This document shows positions 40,968 to 49,906 of a DNA stretch of 64,000 bases, piece by piece. Positions within the stretch are counted from its first letter, which is position 1, and the number at the start of each line of letters is the position of its first letter. Source of the DNA: an uncultured Fibrobacter sp. (lineage in GTDB: Bacteria; Fibrobacterota; Fibrobacteria; Fibrobacterales; Fibrobacteraceae); assembly GCA_934699585.1 (NCBI GenBank), contig CAKUWY010000016.1, positions 14,102 to 78,101 on the forward strand. Reading direction: 5' to 3'. Position numbers and translations under genes: made by a program. The notes under the pieces are model-generated. The model was not told where the DNA came from. It ran no database searches and was given only the letters and a program-made list of their open reading frames with translations.

Positions 40968-41060
40968 GTTGGCAAAAAAGGCTCGGACTACAGAAACGCC
41001 CTCAAAGAAATCTCGCAGGTAGTCTCCCTTGCCCGTTCCCGGGAACGAAATCCTGAAAAT
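40968..41060 (+). other. gap between two convergent ATPase genes, possible FMN reductase 3' remnant
   Basis: On the + strand one frame reads GKKGSDYRNALKEISQVVSL and further charged residues, which resembles the last helix of a flavodoxin-type protein and lies in the right orientation to be the other half of the fragment at 39543. The match is by style only and is not proven. It is bounded on both sides by the stop codons of ATPase genes. Confidence 0.3.
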
Positions 41061-42257
41061 CTAATACAAAAAGCCGAAAAGCCAGAGCGGGATTTTGTTG
41101 CCCATGGCATACTCGATATCGTCCGAAGCGATAAACGCGTTCGTGACTCCGGCAATCTGTTTCCCGTCCTTGCTTTGCCCGCCTACTTCGATAGTCCATT
41201 CTCGATCGATGCAAAAGTCCCCCCGTTTGGCGTATTCCAGCGTATGCTGGTACGAGAGCTGGTTGGCAAAGAAGGTCTCGCGTTCCGTCCCGACTTCGAC
41301 TTGCATAAGCGACAGCGCATGCAGCAGGTTGCAGTTTTCCATGTAAATCTTGTCGGGCTTCTGCATCCGCTTGATGTTCTGTGTATCGCTATACAGCAGG
41401 TTAATTAACTTTGCCCTGCCGAGGTGGGAAAGGTAATTCACGATGGTGTTGCGGTTCAGTTCCGCCGTCTGCGCCATCTTGCTGATGTCGACGACAAATG
41501 GAGCCCCGGAACTCACGACCGCAAGCAGGCTGCGGAGTTTCCGCACGTTTGCGATATCGACGCCACTCAGTTGCGGCAGCTCGATTTCCAGAATCAGGTT
41601 CGCCACTTTTTGAACCTGCGTCAGGTAGTCGATGTTCTTTTCTAGAAAAAAGGGGTAGTAGCCCTCTCTTAGGTAAGGCTTGAAGTACTTGAGCGGCTTG
41701 CAGGCGCTGACAATCGCTGTGGATGCGTCTAGTGGATGTTGCAGGATGTCTTCTAACGGAATAGCCGGCAGTGAGATACCTTCCTTAAAAAGCAGGTATT
41801 CGCGGAACGACAGCCCCTGCATATCGTAACTCACGCAGCGGCGCGAAAGGTCCGCCTCGGCGTTCAGGATGTTCAGGAGAGAAGAACCCGTGAACACGAC
41901 TTTCAGGTCGGGAAACCCGTCGTAGATGTTCTTGATTTCACGGCTCCAGCCATCGTACTTGTGGACCTCGTCCAGGCACAGGCATTTCCCGCCCCGCTTG
42001 TAGAATTCATCCGCCAAATCGAGAAGTGTGTGACGGGCAAAGTAGAAGTGGTCCAGGTTTGCGTAAAGGCAGGCTTCGGGCGCGGTTCCGTATTCGCTCT
42101 TGATATGCTGCAGGAGCAGGGTGGTCTTGCCGACACCGCGTGCCCCGCGTATGGCAATCAGACGCGAATCCCAGTTGATTTTCGACATCAGGCTTCGCTG
42201 GTTGGGCGTGTCGAGTCGGGAAAGCATACGTAAATGTTGGGCTTGCAACTGTTCCAT
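41061..42257 (-). CDS. AAA ATPase (DUF4143-like), copy 3
   Basis: A 398-residue protein: Walker A IRGARGVGKTTLLLQHI, Walker B CLCLDEVHKYDGWS, sensor LKVVFTGSSLLNIL. A winged-helix-like part follows (TAELNRNTIVNYLSHLGRAK). The C-terminal nuclease-like region is degenerate: it has REWTIEVGGQSKDGKQI, but the usual D-x(n)-E-x-K pattern is incomplete. GGAGG precedes the start. It is convergent with copy 2 over a 93-base gap. Confidence 0.85.
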   Translation of the reverse strand: MEQLQAQHLRMLSRLDTPNQRSLMSKINWDSRLIAIRGARGVGKTTLLLQHIKSEYGTAPEACLYANLDHFYFARHTLLDLADEFYKRGGKCLCLDEVHKYDGWSREIKNIYDGFPDLKVVFTGSSLLNILNAEADLSRRCVSYDMQGLSFREYLLFKEGISLPAIPLEDILQHPLDASTAIVSACKPLKYFKPYLREGYYPFFLEKNIDYLTQVQKVANLILEIELPQLSGVDIANVRKLRSLLAVVSSGAPFVVDISKMAQTAELNRNTIVNYLSHLGRAKLINLLYSDTQNIKRMQKPDKIYMENCNLLHALSLMQVEVGTERETFFANQLSYQHTLEYAKRGDFCIDREWTIEVGGQSKDGKQIAGVTNAFIASDDIEYAMGNKIPLWLFGFLY

Positions 42258-42288
42258 AAGCCGGACCTCCGATTGTGGGCCTTGCCAA

Positions 42289-42355
42289 AATATACAACAT
42301 TTTGCTTAATCCAACAAGCATTTTTGTTCAAATTTTGCTCAATAGATTAAGCGAA
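42289..42355 (-). promoter_or_regulatory. promoter and inverted repeat of ATPase copy 3
   Basis: On the minus strand TTGTTG (42317-42312) and TATATT (42294-42289) are 17 bp apart. GATTAAGC lies in the spacer and its complement GCTTAATC about 40 bp upstream (42345-42352 region). The remaining sequence up to 42541 is AT-rich, with TTGACA at 42483-42488 as probable -35 of the nuclease-fold gene. Confidence 0.6.
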
Positions 42356-42541
42356 TGAAAGAATACCTAAAGCTTTTGCCATTTTTTCCGACGAAAAAGT
42401 GATGATTATAGTCGTTTTTTCATCATTCAGCTCCTCAAATTGCAAAAAATCGTTTACAAAAGACCATTTTTGAAGAAAATGCTTGACAATGTTTTTTTTT
42501 GTTTACATTTGGGTTTGGTAATCAAAAAGAAGAGATCTGAC

Positions 42542-42988
42542 ATGGGAGAAAAGAGCAACAAAGCCAAAGGTGATGCATTTGAAATGCTTACAAATAAGGT
42601 GCTGGAAAAGCATTTCAAGATAAAATTTAATCGCCATACCGCTATAAGAAACATAAAACACGAGTATGATCTAGTTTCTACAGACGGTTCAATTATTGTC
42701 GAGTGTAAAAATTACACATGGACGGCTTCGGGAGCAACGCCCTCGGCCAAAATATCTACCTTGCATGAAGCTCTGTTTTGGCTATATGTGGCCCCGAAAA
42801 AATCAAGGATGATTCTGTGCATGAGTCACTCCACATGTTCAGAAAAGCCTAAATCACTGGCTGAATATTTTGTCGACTCTTCCACCCTTTTGCCATATAC
42901 CGACGTATCCGTTTACGAAATCAACGAGAGTGGCAAAGCCAAGAAACTCTACCCAAAAGAAGGGAGTACGGCCAATGAAAAGAAATAA
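42542..42988 (+). CDS. PD-(D/E)XK nuclease-fold protein
   Basis: A 148-residue protein. KAKGDAFEMLTNKVLEKHF is the N-terminal helix with a glutamate, and HEYDLVSTDGSIIVECKNYT carries D and E-x-K, the core of the restriction-endonuclease fold. It is probably a DNA- or RNA-directed nuclease or a decayed relative; the target is unknown. The start at 42542 is chosen by the fold boundary; GAAGAG is a weak ribosome site. The end overlaps the lipoprotein gene by 14 bases. Confidence 0.65.
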   Translation: MGEKSNKAKGDAFEMLTNKVLEKHFKIKFNRHTAIRNIKHEYDLVSTDGSIIVECKNYTWTASGATPSAKISTLHEALFWLYVAPKKSRMILCMSHSTCSEKPKSLAEYFVDSSTLLPYTDVSVYEINESGKAKKLYPKEGSTANEKK

Positions 42989-44021
42989 AAAACTCTCACT
43001 TGCATTGCTCTGTGTTGTACTGGCTGCTTGCGGTAATGAATCGACGCCCCAAACAACAGAACCAGCAATCTCTGGGGATCCATACACACAAACTGTAGAA
43101 TCATCTTCTGGTGCTAACCCCTATCAAGGATCAGTCGATGGGCCAAGTGAAAACGACAGCCACATATTTTCTGTAACATTCAATGCCAATGCAAACGATG
43201 CTACAGGAATTATGCCAAACGAGACTTACTATTACGGGAAGATGGCTCCACTTAACAAAAACACGTATGAAAGACCAACATGTTCTTTTGATTCCTGGAA
43301 CCTTGCTCCAGATGGATCATCCGTCCGTTACGAGAATGAGGAACCCATCTACGCAATGGAAAATATTACATTGTATGCACAGTGGGATTGCTCGTATAAA
43401 ATCGTAGAATGCGAAACCGATGACGTAAGCACAGGAGAAAACGTCACAGATATCAGAACCGGCGTAACATACAGCACTTTATCTTATTGCGGAGGGAAGA
43501 GAATTTTTAGCGAACCTTTGCAACTTGAAAGTTTAGGATATACATCGTGGATGAATCGCTACTACTGGTCTGCAGCCATGGATTCCTTAAATACAGGATG
43601 TGGACTAGGAAACACGTGTGCCCATTCAAATCTGCAAGCACAAGGAGCCTGCCCTACAGGATGGCACGTGCCCAATAAAGCCGAATTAATTGCCCTGACA
43701 AAAAATTCCCAATCACTTTTAAGAAAAATTGGTACTTTGTGGTTCTGGCTTTCTACAGAAAATGGGTTAGACTCCACTTACATCGCATATAATCCAGTAT
43801 CCTGGACCTGCGAGTTTCGCAAGGAGGACTTAAAGAGAGCTTTGGCAGCAAACCAAAGTACGTGCTCTAATGGATCACGAATCTCCATTTGTCAAATAGA
43901 TGTTGACGCTTGCGAAAATGGGCGAATTGAGGACTACAACGGAATATATATTGAATCAACAGCGAAAGGTAGAATTGGTAGTTTAGAAACAAGAGCCAGT
44001 ATTTACTGCTTCGAAAACTAA
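42975..44021 (+). CDS. Fibrobacter-type paralogous lipoprotein
   Basis: A 348-residue lipoprotein (lipobox V-L-A-A-C) with a serine-rich spacer. Residues ~55-125 look like an InlB-type beta-repeat (FSVTFNANANDATG...ITLYAQWD). The C-terminal ~200 residues are the Fibrobacter succinogenes major paralogous domain: CGGKRIFSEP, YYWSAAMD, GACPTGWHVPNKAELIAL. The domain is very abundant in Fibrobacter and rare elsewhere, so it supports the organism call. The function is unknown; a surface role is likely. Confidence 0.8.
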   Translation: MKRNKKLSLALLCVVLAACGNESTPQTTEPAISGDPYTQTVESSSGANPYQGSVDGPSENDSHIFSVTFNANANDATGIMPNETYYYGKMAPLNKNTYERPTCSFDSWNLAPDGSSVRYENEEPIYAMENITLYAQWDCSYKIVECETDDVSTGENVTDIRTGVTYSTLSYCGGKRIFSEPLQLESLGYTSWMNRYYWSAAMDSLNTGCGLGNTCAHSNLQAQGACPTGWHVPNKAELIALTKNSQSLLRKIGTLWFWLSTENGLDSTYIAYNPVSWTCEFRKEDLKRALAANQSTCSNGSRISICQIDVDACENGRIEDYNGIYIESTAKGRIGSLETRASIYCFEN

Positions 44022-44083
44022 GAGATCCGCGCCTAATTCTGGATTAACCCAGTACACAACTTCAGCAATACAATTCACTCAGC

Positions 44084-44122
44084 CTACTTCACCCACTTGT
44101 CGACTTCTTTCTGGGCCTTGTC
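44084..44122 (-). pseudogene. orphan flavodoxin 3' tail, left of ATPase copy 4
   Basis: The minus strand reads DKAQKEVDKWVK and a stop, identical to the last residues of the flavodoxin at 49907-50467. It begins directly at the stop codon of the DUF4143 ATPase (44121-44123). Confidence 0.75.
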
Positions 44123-45275
44123 AAAACGCTAGTTTTTTCCAAGGGATGACGTTTGCTTCTGTCAGCGACATTTCCTTTGCCCCCGCATAAATAACGGCCT
44201 TTTGCTCGTGGGGATATCCAGAAATTTTTCCCCAGAAATTCAGGTTGTCGAGGAACTCCCAGTTGAATGTTTCCGCCGACTTGATTTCGTAAGCGTAGGG
44301 TTTTCCACCCCGGTCCTGAATCAAGTCCACTTCATGGCCGACGTTATCTCTCCAAAAAGAAAGCCTTGGTTCTTTACCCTGATTTAATGAACTTTTCATA
44401 AATTCATTGATGACCAGATTCTCGAAAAGACTCCCCCGGGCAAAGTGCGATTTTAGTTGACTCGCACTATCAATTTCAAGCAGCGAACACGCAAGACCGG
44501 TGTCGTAGAAATAAAGCTTGGGAGTCTTTACAACCCGCTTGTTGAAGTTACGGAAATCAGGTCTTAGGCGATAAAGTATAAAGCTGGCCTCCAGCACCGA
44601 AAGCCATGAATTTATCGTTGGTGTAGAAACGCCGCACTCGTTTGCAAGCGACGACTCATTTAGCAGTTGCCCAATTCTTCCGGCACACAACTTCAAGAAT
44701 TTTACGAATAAGTTCAAGTTTCCCACATTCTTGAGTGTACGCAAATCGCGTTCCACATAAGTGCGCAGGTAACTCGGGTAAAAATCTGTAGGTGGAATTT
44801 CCTTATCAAAAATACGGGGATAACCGCCGGTAAAAATTTCCTCGTCCAGCGAAGGCGGGAGCATCCTGGCCGCCTTTAGTTCCGAATGTGAAAAGGGCAG
44901 TAAATCGAGCAGGGCTACGCGACCGGCAAGGCTTTGTCCCAATTTTTCCATCAGCAAAAAATTTTGCGAACCGCTCAAGATATACATTCCAGTCCGTCCG
45001 ACTTCGTCGGTGTGGGTCTGCAAGTACGAAAACAGTCCCGGAACGCGTTGAGCCTCGTCCAAGATAACCTTGTCCGGATGCATCCGGATGAACGCCCGCG
45101 GATCCCGTTCCGCAAGATCCCATTCGTCAAGATCTTCCAAAGACACGTAATCGTAATCTTTGAATATGTTTCGTAAAAGGGTCGATTTACCCGATTGCCT
45201 CGGCCCCGTCACCGCGACAAAGGGAAATTGGCTTGCCCTCTTTTTAATAATCTCTTGTAACTCGCGTGGAATCAT
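44121..45275 (-). CDS. AAA ATPase with DUF4143, copy 4
   Basis: A 384-residue protein: Walker A VTGPRQSGKSTLLRNIF, Walker B KVILDEAQRVPGLFS, sensor MYILSGSQNFLLMEK. DUF4143 includes LYFYDTGLACSLLEI and the nuclease-like VGHEVDLIQDRGGKPYAYEI. The start at 45275 has GAGGGCGG upstream; the longer open frame has no ribosome site. The gene lies between two remnants of flavodoxin 3' ends, and its stop codon touches the left one. Confidence 0.85.
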   Translation of the reverse strand: MIPRELQEIIKKRASQFPFVAVTGPRQSGKSTLLRNIFKDYDYVSLEDLDEWDLAERDPRAFIRMHPDKVILDEAQRVPGLFSYLQTHTDEVGRTGMYILSGSQNFLLMEKLGQSLAGRVALLDLLPFSHSELKAARMLPPSLDEEIFTGGYPRIFDKEIPPTDFYPSYLRTYVERDLRTLKNVGNLNLFVKFLKLCAGRIGQLLNESSLANECGVSTPTINSWLSVLEASFILYRLRPDFRNFNKRVVKTPKLYFYDTGLACSLLEIDSASQLKSHFARGSLFENLVINEFMKSSLNQGKEPRLSFWRDNVGHEVDLIQDRGGKPYAYEIKSAETFNWEFLDNLNFWGKISGYPHEQKAVIYAGAKEMSLTEANVIPWKKLAF

Positions 45276-45309
45276 ACGCACACCGCCCTCAATTCGCCAC
45301 TTTTTTACA

Positions 45310-45338
45310 AATATAAAATACAATTTTAAAATTGTAAA
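45310..45338 (-). promoter_or_regulatory. promoter with palindrome before ATPase copy 4
   Basis: Minus strand TTTACA (45338-45333) and TATATT (45315-45310) are 17 bp apart, and the 16-bp palindrome ACAATTTTAAAATTGT (45320-45335) covers the -35 and the spacer. As in copies 2 and 3, a palindrome sits on the core promoter. Confidence 0.65.
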
Positions 45339-45368
45339 GTCCTTCCCCCACTTTTTTGGGGAAAAGCA

Positions 45369-45403
45369 TAAAACTCCCGAATCCACTCGGATCCGGGAGT
45401 TTT
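45369..45403. terminator. intrinsic terminator of the flavodoxin remnant
   Basis: ACTCCCGAATCC and GGATCCGGGAGT form a 12-bp stem with one mismatch, loop ACTC, flanked by A- and T-runs. On the minus strand it lies just after the stop of the flavodoxin tail at 45430, so it is probably that lost gene's terminator. Confidence 0.7.
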
Positions 45404-45429
45404 CTTTTACAGAATTCAGTGTAGTCAGC

Positions 45430-45465
45430 CTACTTCATCCACTTGTCGACTTCTTTTTCCGCCTT
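45430..45465 (-). pseudogene. orphan flavodoxin 3' tail, right of ATPase copy 4
   Basis: The minus strand reads KAEKEVDKWMK and a stop, matching the end of the exported flavodoxins (KAQKEVDKWVK). Upstream sequence no longer codes for the protein. Together with 44084-44122 it flanks the ATPase gene in the same orientation. Confidence 0.7.
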
Positions 45466-45499
45466 TATAACTTACTACACCGCCAAAAGTAAAATCTGT

Positions 45500-45526
45500 G
45501 TAAAGCGGCGTAAAGCCTTTGTAAAG
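45500..45526 (+). promoter_or_regulatory. putative Pho box
   Basis: Three GTAAAG units at 45500, 45510 and 45521, spaced 10 and 11 bp, match the 11-bp periodicity of PhoB binding repeats. They lie about 85-110 bases before the phosphate transporter start, consistent with control by the PhoB/PhoR pair encoded in the same operon. Confidence 0.6.
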
Positions 45527-45609
45527 TCCTAATAAAACCTTTGGAAAACTTCATTCCATCGCCTTGTGTATTGTCGCAAGGCTTTTTAGTTTGTCGCCTA
45601 GGAGATTTT

Positions 45610-47844
45610 ATGACTACGTTTTATATCATCCTTGTGGCAATGCTGCTTCTGCTCGCCTTGATGGACTTGTTCGTGGGTGTCAGTAACGATGCCGTGAATT
45701 TTTTGAGTTCTGCTGTCGGGAGCAAGGCCTTTAAATACAAAACACTGATGTTTTTTGCTGCAGCAGGAGTCTTTTGTGGCGCCACATTCAGTAGTGGCAT
45801 GATGGATATCGCACGGCATGGCATTTATACGCCCCAGTATTACACCTTTGCAGAACTTATGTGCGTATATGCGGCGGTGATGTTTACCGATGTGATCCTC
45901 CTTGACATATTCAATTCCTACGGTATGCCGACATCAACTACGGTATCAATGGTCTTTGAACTTTTGGGCGCCTCTGTGGCTATCGCCAGTATCAAGATTC
46001 TTTCTGACGATACCCTGGAATTGGGAAACCTCATCAACACCTCTAAGGCTCTGACGGTGATTTTGGGCATTTTCCTTTCGGTGGCCATCGCTTTTGTAGT
46101 TGGCCTTGCGGTGCAGTATGTGACGCGCCTGGTTTTCTCCTTTGGCTACAAGAAGTATATTCGATACTTTATTGGTGTTTTTGGAAGCGTTTCCCTGACG
46201 TCCATATTTTATTTTATCCTTATCAAGGGCCTCAAAAATATGAGTTTCGTGGGGCCGGGCTACAAGGCGTTTCTCGCGGAAAATGAGACCGTTCTTGTGG
46301 CAGGCATGTTCGTCGCGTTTTTCATCCTTTGTCACCTGCTCCATGCAGTAAAAGTAAACGTGCTCAAGGTAATCATTGCTTTTGGGACTTTTTCTCTGGC
46401 CCTAGCCTTTGCCGGAAACGACCTTGTAAATTTTGTGGGTGTGCCCCTCACCAGTCTTTCTTCGGTGCAGCACTTGATGGCTGCTGGGGGCAACCCTCAG
46501 GATTTCAATATGTCCTTCTTGCTGGAGTCGGAACCAGGACAGTGGTACTTGCTGATGGCTGCTGGGCTTACCATGGTATTTTCCCTTGTGTTTTCCAAGA
46601 AGGCCCGGAATGTGGTGAAGACTTCCGTATCCCTCGCGGCCCAAAATTCTTCTGAAGAAATCTTTGGTACAAATCCGGTCGCTCGCGCCTTAGTTCGCGG
46701 TTCTAATGGTGTCGTAAAATTTGTAACAGAATTTATTCCAAGGAAAATTTCGGATAAAATTAACGCCCGCTTTAATACCAAGGAAATGATTCTGGAAGAG
46801 GATAGCGCCGCCTTTGATTTATTGCGGGCTTGCGTAAACCTAATGCTTGCAAGCTCCCTCATTGCGTTGGGCACGTCCCTGAAACTTCCCCTTTCCACGA
46901 CCTACGTGACATTCATGGTGGCTATGGGCACAAGTCTTGCCGACAAGGCATGGAACCGTGAAACGGCCGTATACCGCATTACAGGGGTACTCTCGGTAAT
47001 TGGCGGATGGTTCCTTACGGCCTTCGCCGCATTTGCTAGTGCTTCTGCTGTGGCGACAGTGCTTTATTATGGCGGTTTCCCTGCCATATTCGGTCTTTTT
47101 GCCGTGGTCATTTTCGTATTGATTCGTTCGAACCTGAAATACCGAGAAAACAAGAAAGGTAAGGCGGAGGAATTGTTTGATAACATCCTGACGGCTCCCC
47201 CCGAGACAAAGGTATACCCCCTTATACAGGAATACAGTCGTGGTGAGTGGAGCGAAATACTCCGTTGGTGCGCTGACTGCTACGAAAAGATAATTGTGGG
47301 ACTTTTGCGAGAAAACTTGGGAAAACTACGCTCCGTGAACAAACAAATTAAAATTCTGAAAAAACATATCCAGAGGAACCGTCGCCATGGAACCTTATGT
47401 ACGGAAAGACTTGCCCAGGAGGATATGGTGGTAAAGAATTTCTTTTTGTACCAGGCAAATGATTTTATGGGAGATGCATTGTTTAGTCTGGAACAGATTT
47501 CTTCGCCATGCAAGAACCACGTGGATAACGCTTTCAGTCCCTTGGACTACGAAAAAAGAAAAGAGCTTTTGCGTACGGTATCCCGTGTGAAGATACGGAT
47601 TGAAAAGACTGCCTCAATGATAGAAACCATGGATTTCAGGAACTATAGCGAGGTCCGCGAACAATTGCGGGAAGAAGGGACGAGGATATTTGACGAGCGT
47701 AAAACGGAAATGATGAAGGGAGTTTCCGAAAACATCCGCGCGGAGATTCTTTATTTAACTATTCTTTATGAGTCCTGGGCATTGTTGGATGCGGTCAGTT
47801 CTGTAGCCAAAGCCAGCAGGAAATTCCTATCTGTAAAACAATAA
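45610..47844 (+). CDS. pit: Pit-type inorganic phosphate transporter with C-terminal PhoU-like domain
   Basis: A 744-residue protein. Two inverted Pit signature segments are visible: LFVGVSNDAVNFLSSAVGSK near residue 21 and FAGNDLVNFVGVPLTSL near residue 267, within about ten membrane helices. The last ~220 residues are soluble and helical (AEELFDNILTAPPETK; then many K/R/E-rich helices), resembling a PhoU/DUF47 regulator fused to the channel. GGAG precedes ATG 45610. phoB and phoR follow directly. Confidence 0.85.
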   Translation: MTTFYIILVAMLLLLALMDLFVGVSNDAVNFLSSAVGSKAFKYKTLMFFAAAGVFCGATFSSGMMDIARHGIYTPQYYTFAELMCVYAAVMFTDVILLDIFNSYGMPTSTTVSMVFELLGASVAIASIKILSDDTLELGNLINTSKALTVILGIFLSVAIAFVVGLAVQYVTRLVFSFGYKKYIRYFIGVFGSVSLTSIFYFILIKGLKNMSFVGPGYKAFLAENETVLVAGMFVAFFILCHLLHAVKVNVLKVIIAFGTFSLALAFAGNDLVNFVGVPLTSLSSVQHLMAAGGNPQDFNMSFLLESEPGQWYLLMAAGLTMVFSLVFSKKARNVVKTSVSLAAQNSSEEIFGTNPVARALVRGSNGVVKFVTEFIPRKISDKINARFNTKEMILEEDSAAFDLLRACVNLMLASSLIALGTSLKLPLSTTYVTFMVAMGTSLADKAWNRETAVYRITGVLSVIGGWFLTAFAAFASASAVATVLYYGGFPAIFGLFAVVIFVLIRSNLKYRENKKGKAEELFDNILTAPPETKVYPLIQEYSRGEWSEILRWCADCYEKIIVGLLRENLGKLRSVNKQIKILKKHIQRNRRHGTLCTERLAQEDMVVKNFFLYQANDFMGDALFSLEQISSPCKNHVDNAFSPLDYEKRKELLRTVSRVKIRIEKTASMIETMDFRNYSEVREQLREEGTRIFDERKTEMMKGVSENIRAEILYLTILYESWALLDAVSSVAKASRKFLSVKQ

Positions 47845-47859
47845 TTTGTGTGTGGTCCT

Positions 47860-48537
47860 ATGATTTATATTGTGGAAGACGATATCGAAGTTCGGGAAAT
47901 GGAAACTTATGCTTTAAAAAGCAGCGGTTTTGACGTGATGGCTTTCGAATGCGGTAAAGTTATGGACGAACAAGTTAAGACTAGGGTGCCAGACTTGTTT
48001 ATTTTGGATATTATGCTCCCTGGCGAAGATGGTTTAAACATTCTCAAACGCTTGCGAGTGCAAGAAAATACAAAGGACATCCCCGTCATCATGCTTACGG
48101 CGAAAGGAACTGAACTTGACAAAGTGAAGGGACTTGACTTGGGAGCGGACGACTACATAGCAAAACCATTTGGCGTTCTAGAATTCATTTCACGTGTGCG
48201 AGCCGTGCTACGCCGTTCTGAACGAAGCTCATCCGAAAATGCGGAGGCGTTGAACTTGGCTCTAGGAGGAGTGACACTCGATGATCAGCGTCGTTCGGTA
48301 ACTGTTGGCGGAATCGCTGTAGAACTCACTTTTAAGGAATATGAACTTTTGAAACTCCTGATGTCCCGACCGGGAACTGTTTTCTCTAGGCAACAGATTC
48401 TAGAAAAGATTTGGGGGGTGGATTTTGATATGGATACACGCACCGTGGATATGCACATAAAAACGCTTCGACAGAAGTTAGGGGTACAAGGCTCTATCAT
48501 ACAGACCGTGCGAAACGTGGGGTACAAAGTTCAATGA
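47860..48537 (+). CDS. phoB: phosphate response regulator
   Basis: A 225-residue OmpR/PhoB-type regulator. The receiver has YIVEDDIEVREMETYALK and the phosphorylated aspartate in LFILDIMLPGEDG, with K in DYIAKPFG. The C-terminal winged helix has LTFKEYELLKLLMSRPG and VDMHIKTLRQKLG. The start is ATG 47860, or GTG 47848; neither has a clear ribosome site, so coupling to the transporter stop is likely. The end overlaps phoR (ATGA). The symbol is based on context with Pit. Confidence 0.85.
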   Translation: MIYIVEDDIEVREMETYALKSSGFDVMAFECGKVMDEQVKTRVPDLFILDIMLPGEDGLNILKRLRVQENTKDIPVIMLTAKGTELDKVKGLDLGADDYIAKPFGVLEFISRVRAVLRRSERSSSENAEALNLALGGVTLDDQRRSVTVGGIAVELTFKEYELLKLLMSRPGTVFSRQQILEKIWGVDFDMDTRTVDMHIKTLRQKLGVQGSIIQTVRNVGYKVQ

Positions 48538-49898
48538 AAAACAGTCTCCGTTTCAGCTTGATTTATGTCGGAGTACTCGCCGCCCTCTTTGCAGTGTATT
48601 TTACGGCTCGCGTTTTTGAAAATGAAATGTCCGAACAGCAGAAGCGAGATTTGAGGGAAACAGCCTCCCTTATCAAAAATTTCTATGGACAGATTCCTTC
48701 TGAGAACTTCCGAAAAAATCTGGATTCCATTGCCAGCAAACGTTTGCGCGTAACTCTGGTGGACCGGGACGGAATGGTCCTCTACGAAAGTGACGCGAAA
48801 GCTGGCAAAATGGAAAATCATAGGAGTCGTCCCGAAATCATGGACGCAAATTCCAAAGGAATAGGTGAAAACCTCCGCTATTCAGTGACTTTGAATGCCC
48901 AAGTGTTCTATTTTGCAGAACGACTGTCAGACGGCAAAATTCTGCGTTTAAGTCGTCGTCAAGCGAGTCTTCACGAATCCGTATCTAAGACAATGCCTTA
49001 CCTATTAGCGCTGTTGACAGGTATTGTTGTCGTGGCTGTTCTGATTGCTTTTGGCTTGAGCCGCGCTTTTGTGCGACCGGTGCAGAAATTGGCTGAAAAC
49101 TTGGGACAGCCAGAACTTATGGATGACGAAGGGATATACAAAGAAATTGCACCACTAGTCAAAACTATCCGTAAGCAGAATCGGGAACTTCAACTCACCA
49201 TTGAACAACTTTCTGAAGAAAAAAAGAAAACGGCCAAGATGCGAGATGAGTTTACGGCTAACGCCTCCCATGAACTCAAAACGCCATTGACATCCATTTC
49301 TGGATATGCGGAACTCATCGAAAATGGTATGGCGAAACCCGAAGACGTAAAACGCTTTGCCGGAAAAATCCACAAAGAAGCTGGCCGTCTCCTTTCTATC
49401 GCCAACGATATTATGACCCTTTCCAAACTTGACTCCTCGGGAGAATCTGCGATAGGACTGGACGAATCCGTGAATTTGTGGACGCTGGCATCAAACTGTA
49501 TTGACGAACTTTCCTTTAACGCCGAAAAGAAGGGAGTTCGTGTGGCGTTGGAAGGTTGTAAAACCGCACAGGTTTACGGCAATCGTCGGCTCCTATTTGA
49601 GATGCTTTACAACTTGGTCGACAATTCCATTCGCTATACAGAAACGGGCGGTTCCGTGAGTATTCTAGTGCAACAAAAATCCATTGCTGTGAAGGATACA
49701 GGGATTGGCATTCCCGAAGAAAACCAGCCACGTATTTTTGAACGGTTTTACCGTGTGGACAAGAGTCGCTCCAAGGCTACAGGCGGCACGGGATTGGGTC
49801 TTGCCATTGTTAAGCATATCGCCGAAGTACACCATGCAGAGATTTCGTTACAATCCGCCATAGGCGTAGGCACGGAAATCACCGTGACCTTCTGCTAG
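48534..49898 (+). CDS. phoR: sensor histidine kinase, PhoR-like
   Basis: A 454-residue kinase: membrane helix at 7-25, an extracytoplasmic domain of about 130 residues, a second helix (LLALLTGIVVVAVLIAFGLS), a HAMP-like linker, the H-box ASHELKTPLTSISGYAELIE, and the ATPase N, G1 and G2 boxes (NLVDNSIRYTETGG; VKDTGIGIP; GGTGLGLAIVKHI). It overlaps phoB by four bases. It probably senses phosphate through the Pit protein with its PhoU-like domain. Confidence 0.87.
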   Translation: MKNSLRFSLIYVGVLAALFAVYFTARVFENEMSEQQKRDLRETASLIKNFYGQIPSENFRKNLDSIASKRLRVTLVDRDGMVLYESDAKAGKMENHRSRPEIMDANSKGIGENLRYSVTLNAQVFYFAERLSDGKILRLSRRQASLHESVSKTMPYLLALLTGIVVVAVLIAFGLSRAFVRPVQKLAENLGQPELMDDEGIYKEIAPLVKTIRKQNRELQLTIEQLSEEKKKTAKMRDEFTANASHELKTPLTSISGYAELIENGMAKPEDVKRFAGKIHKEAGRLLSIANDIMTLSKLDSSGESAIGLDESVNLWTLASNCIDELSFNAEKKGVRVALEGCKTAQVYGNRRLLFEMLYNLVDNSIRYTETGGSVSILVQQKSIAVKDTGIGIPEENQPRIFERFYRVDKSRSKATGGTGLGLAIVKHIAEVHHAEISLQSAIGVGTEITVTFC

Positions 49899-49906
49899 AA
49901 GCTAGC

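Noticed and set aside
42870..42975. An earlier start for the Fibrobacter-type lipoprotein
   Set aside because: The extension lies in the upstream nuclease gene and would bury the lipoprotein signal; ATG 42975 gives a proper signal peptide.
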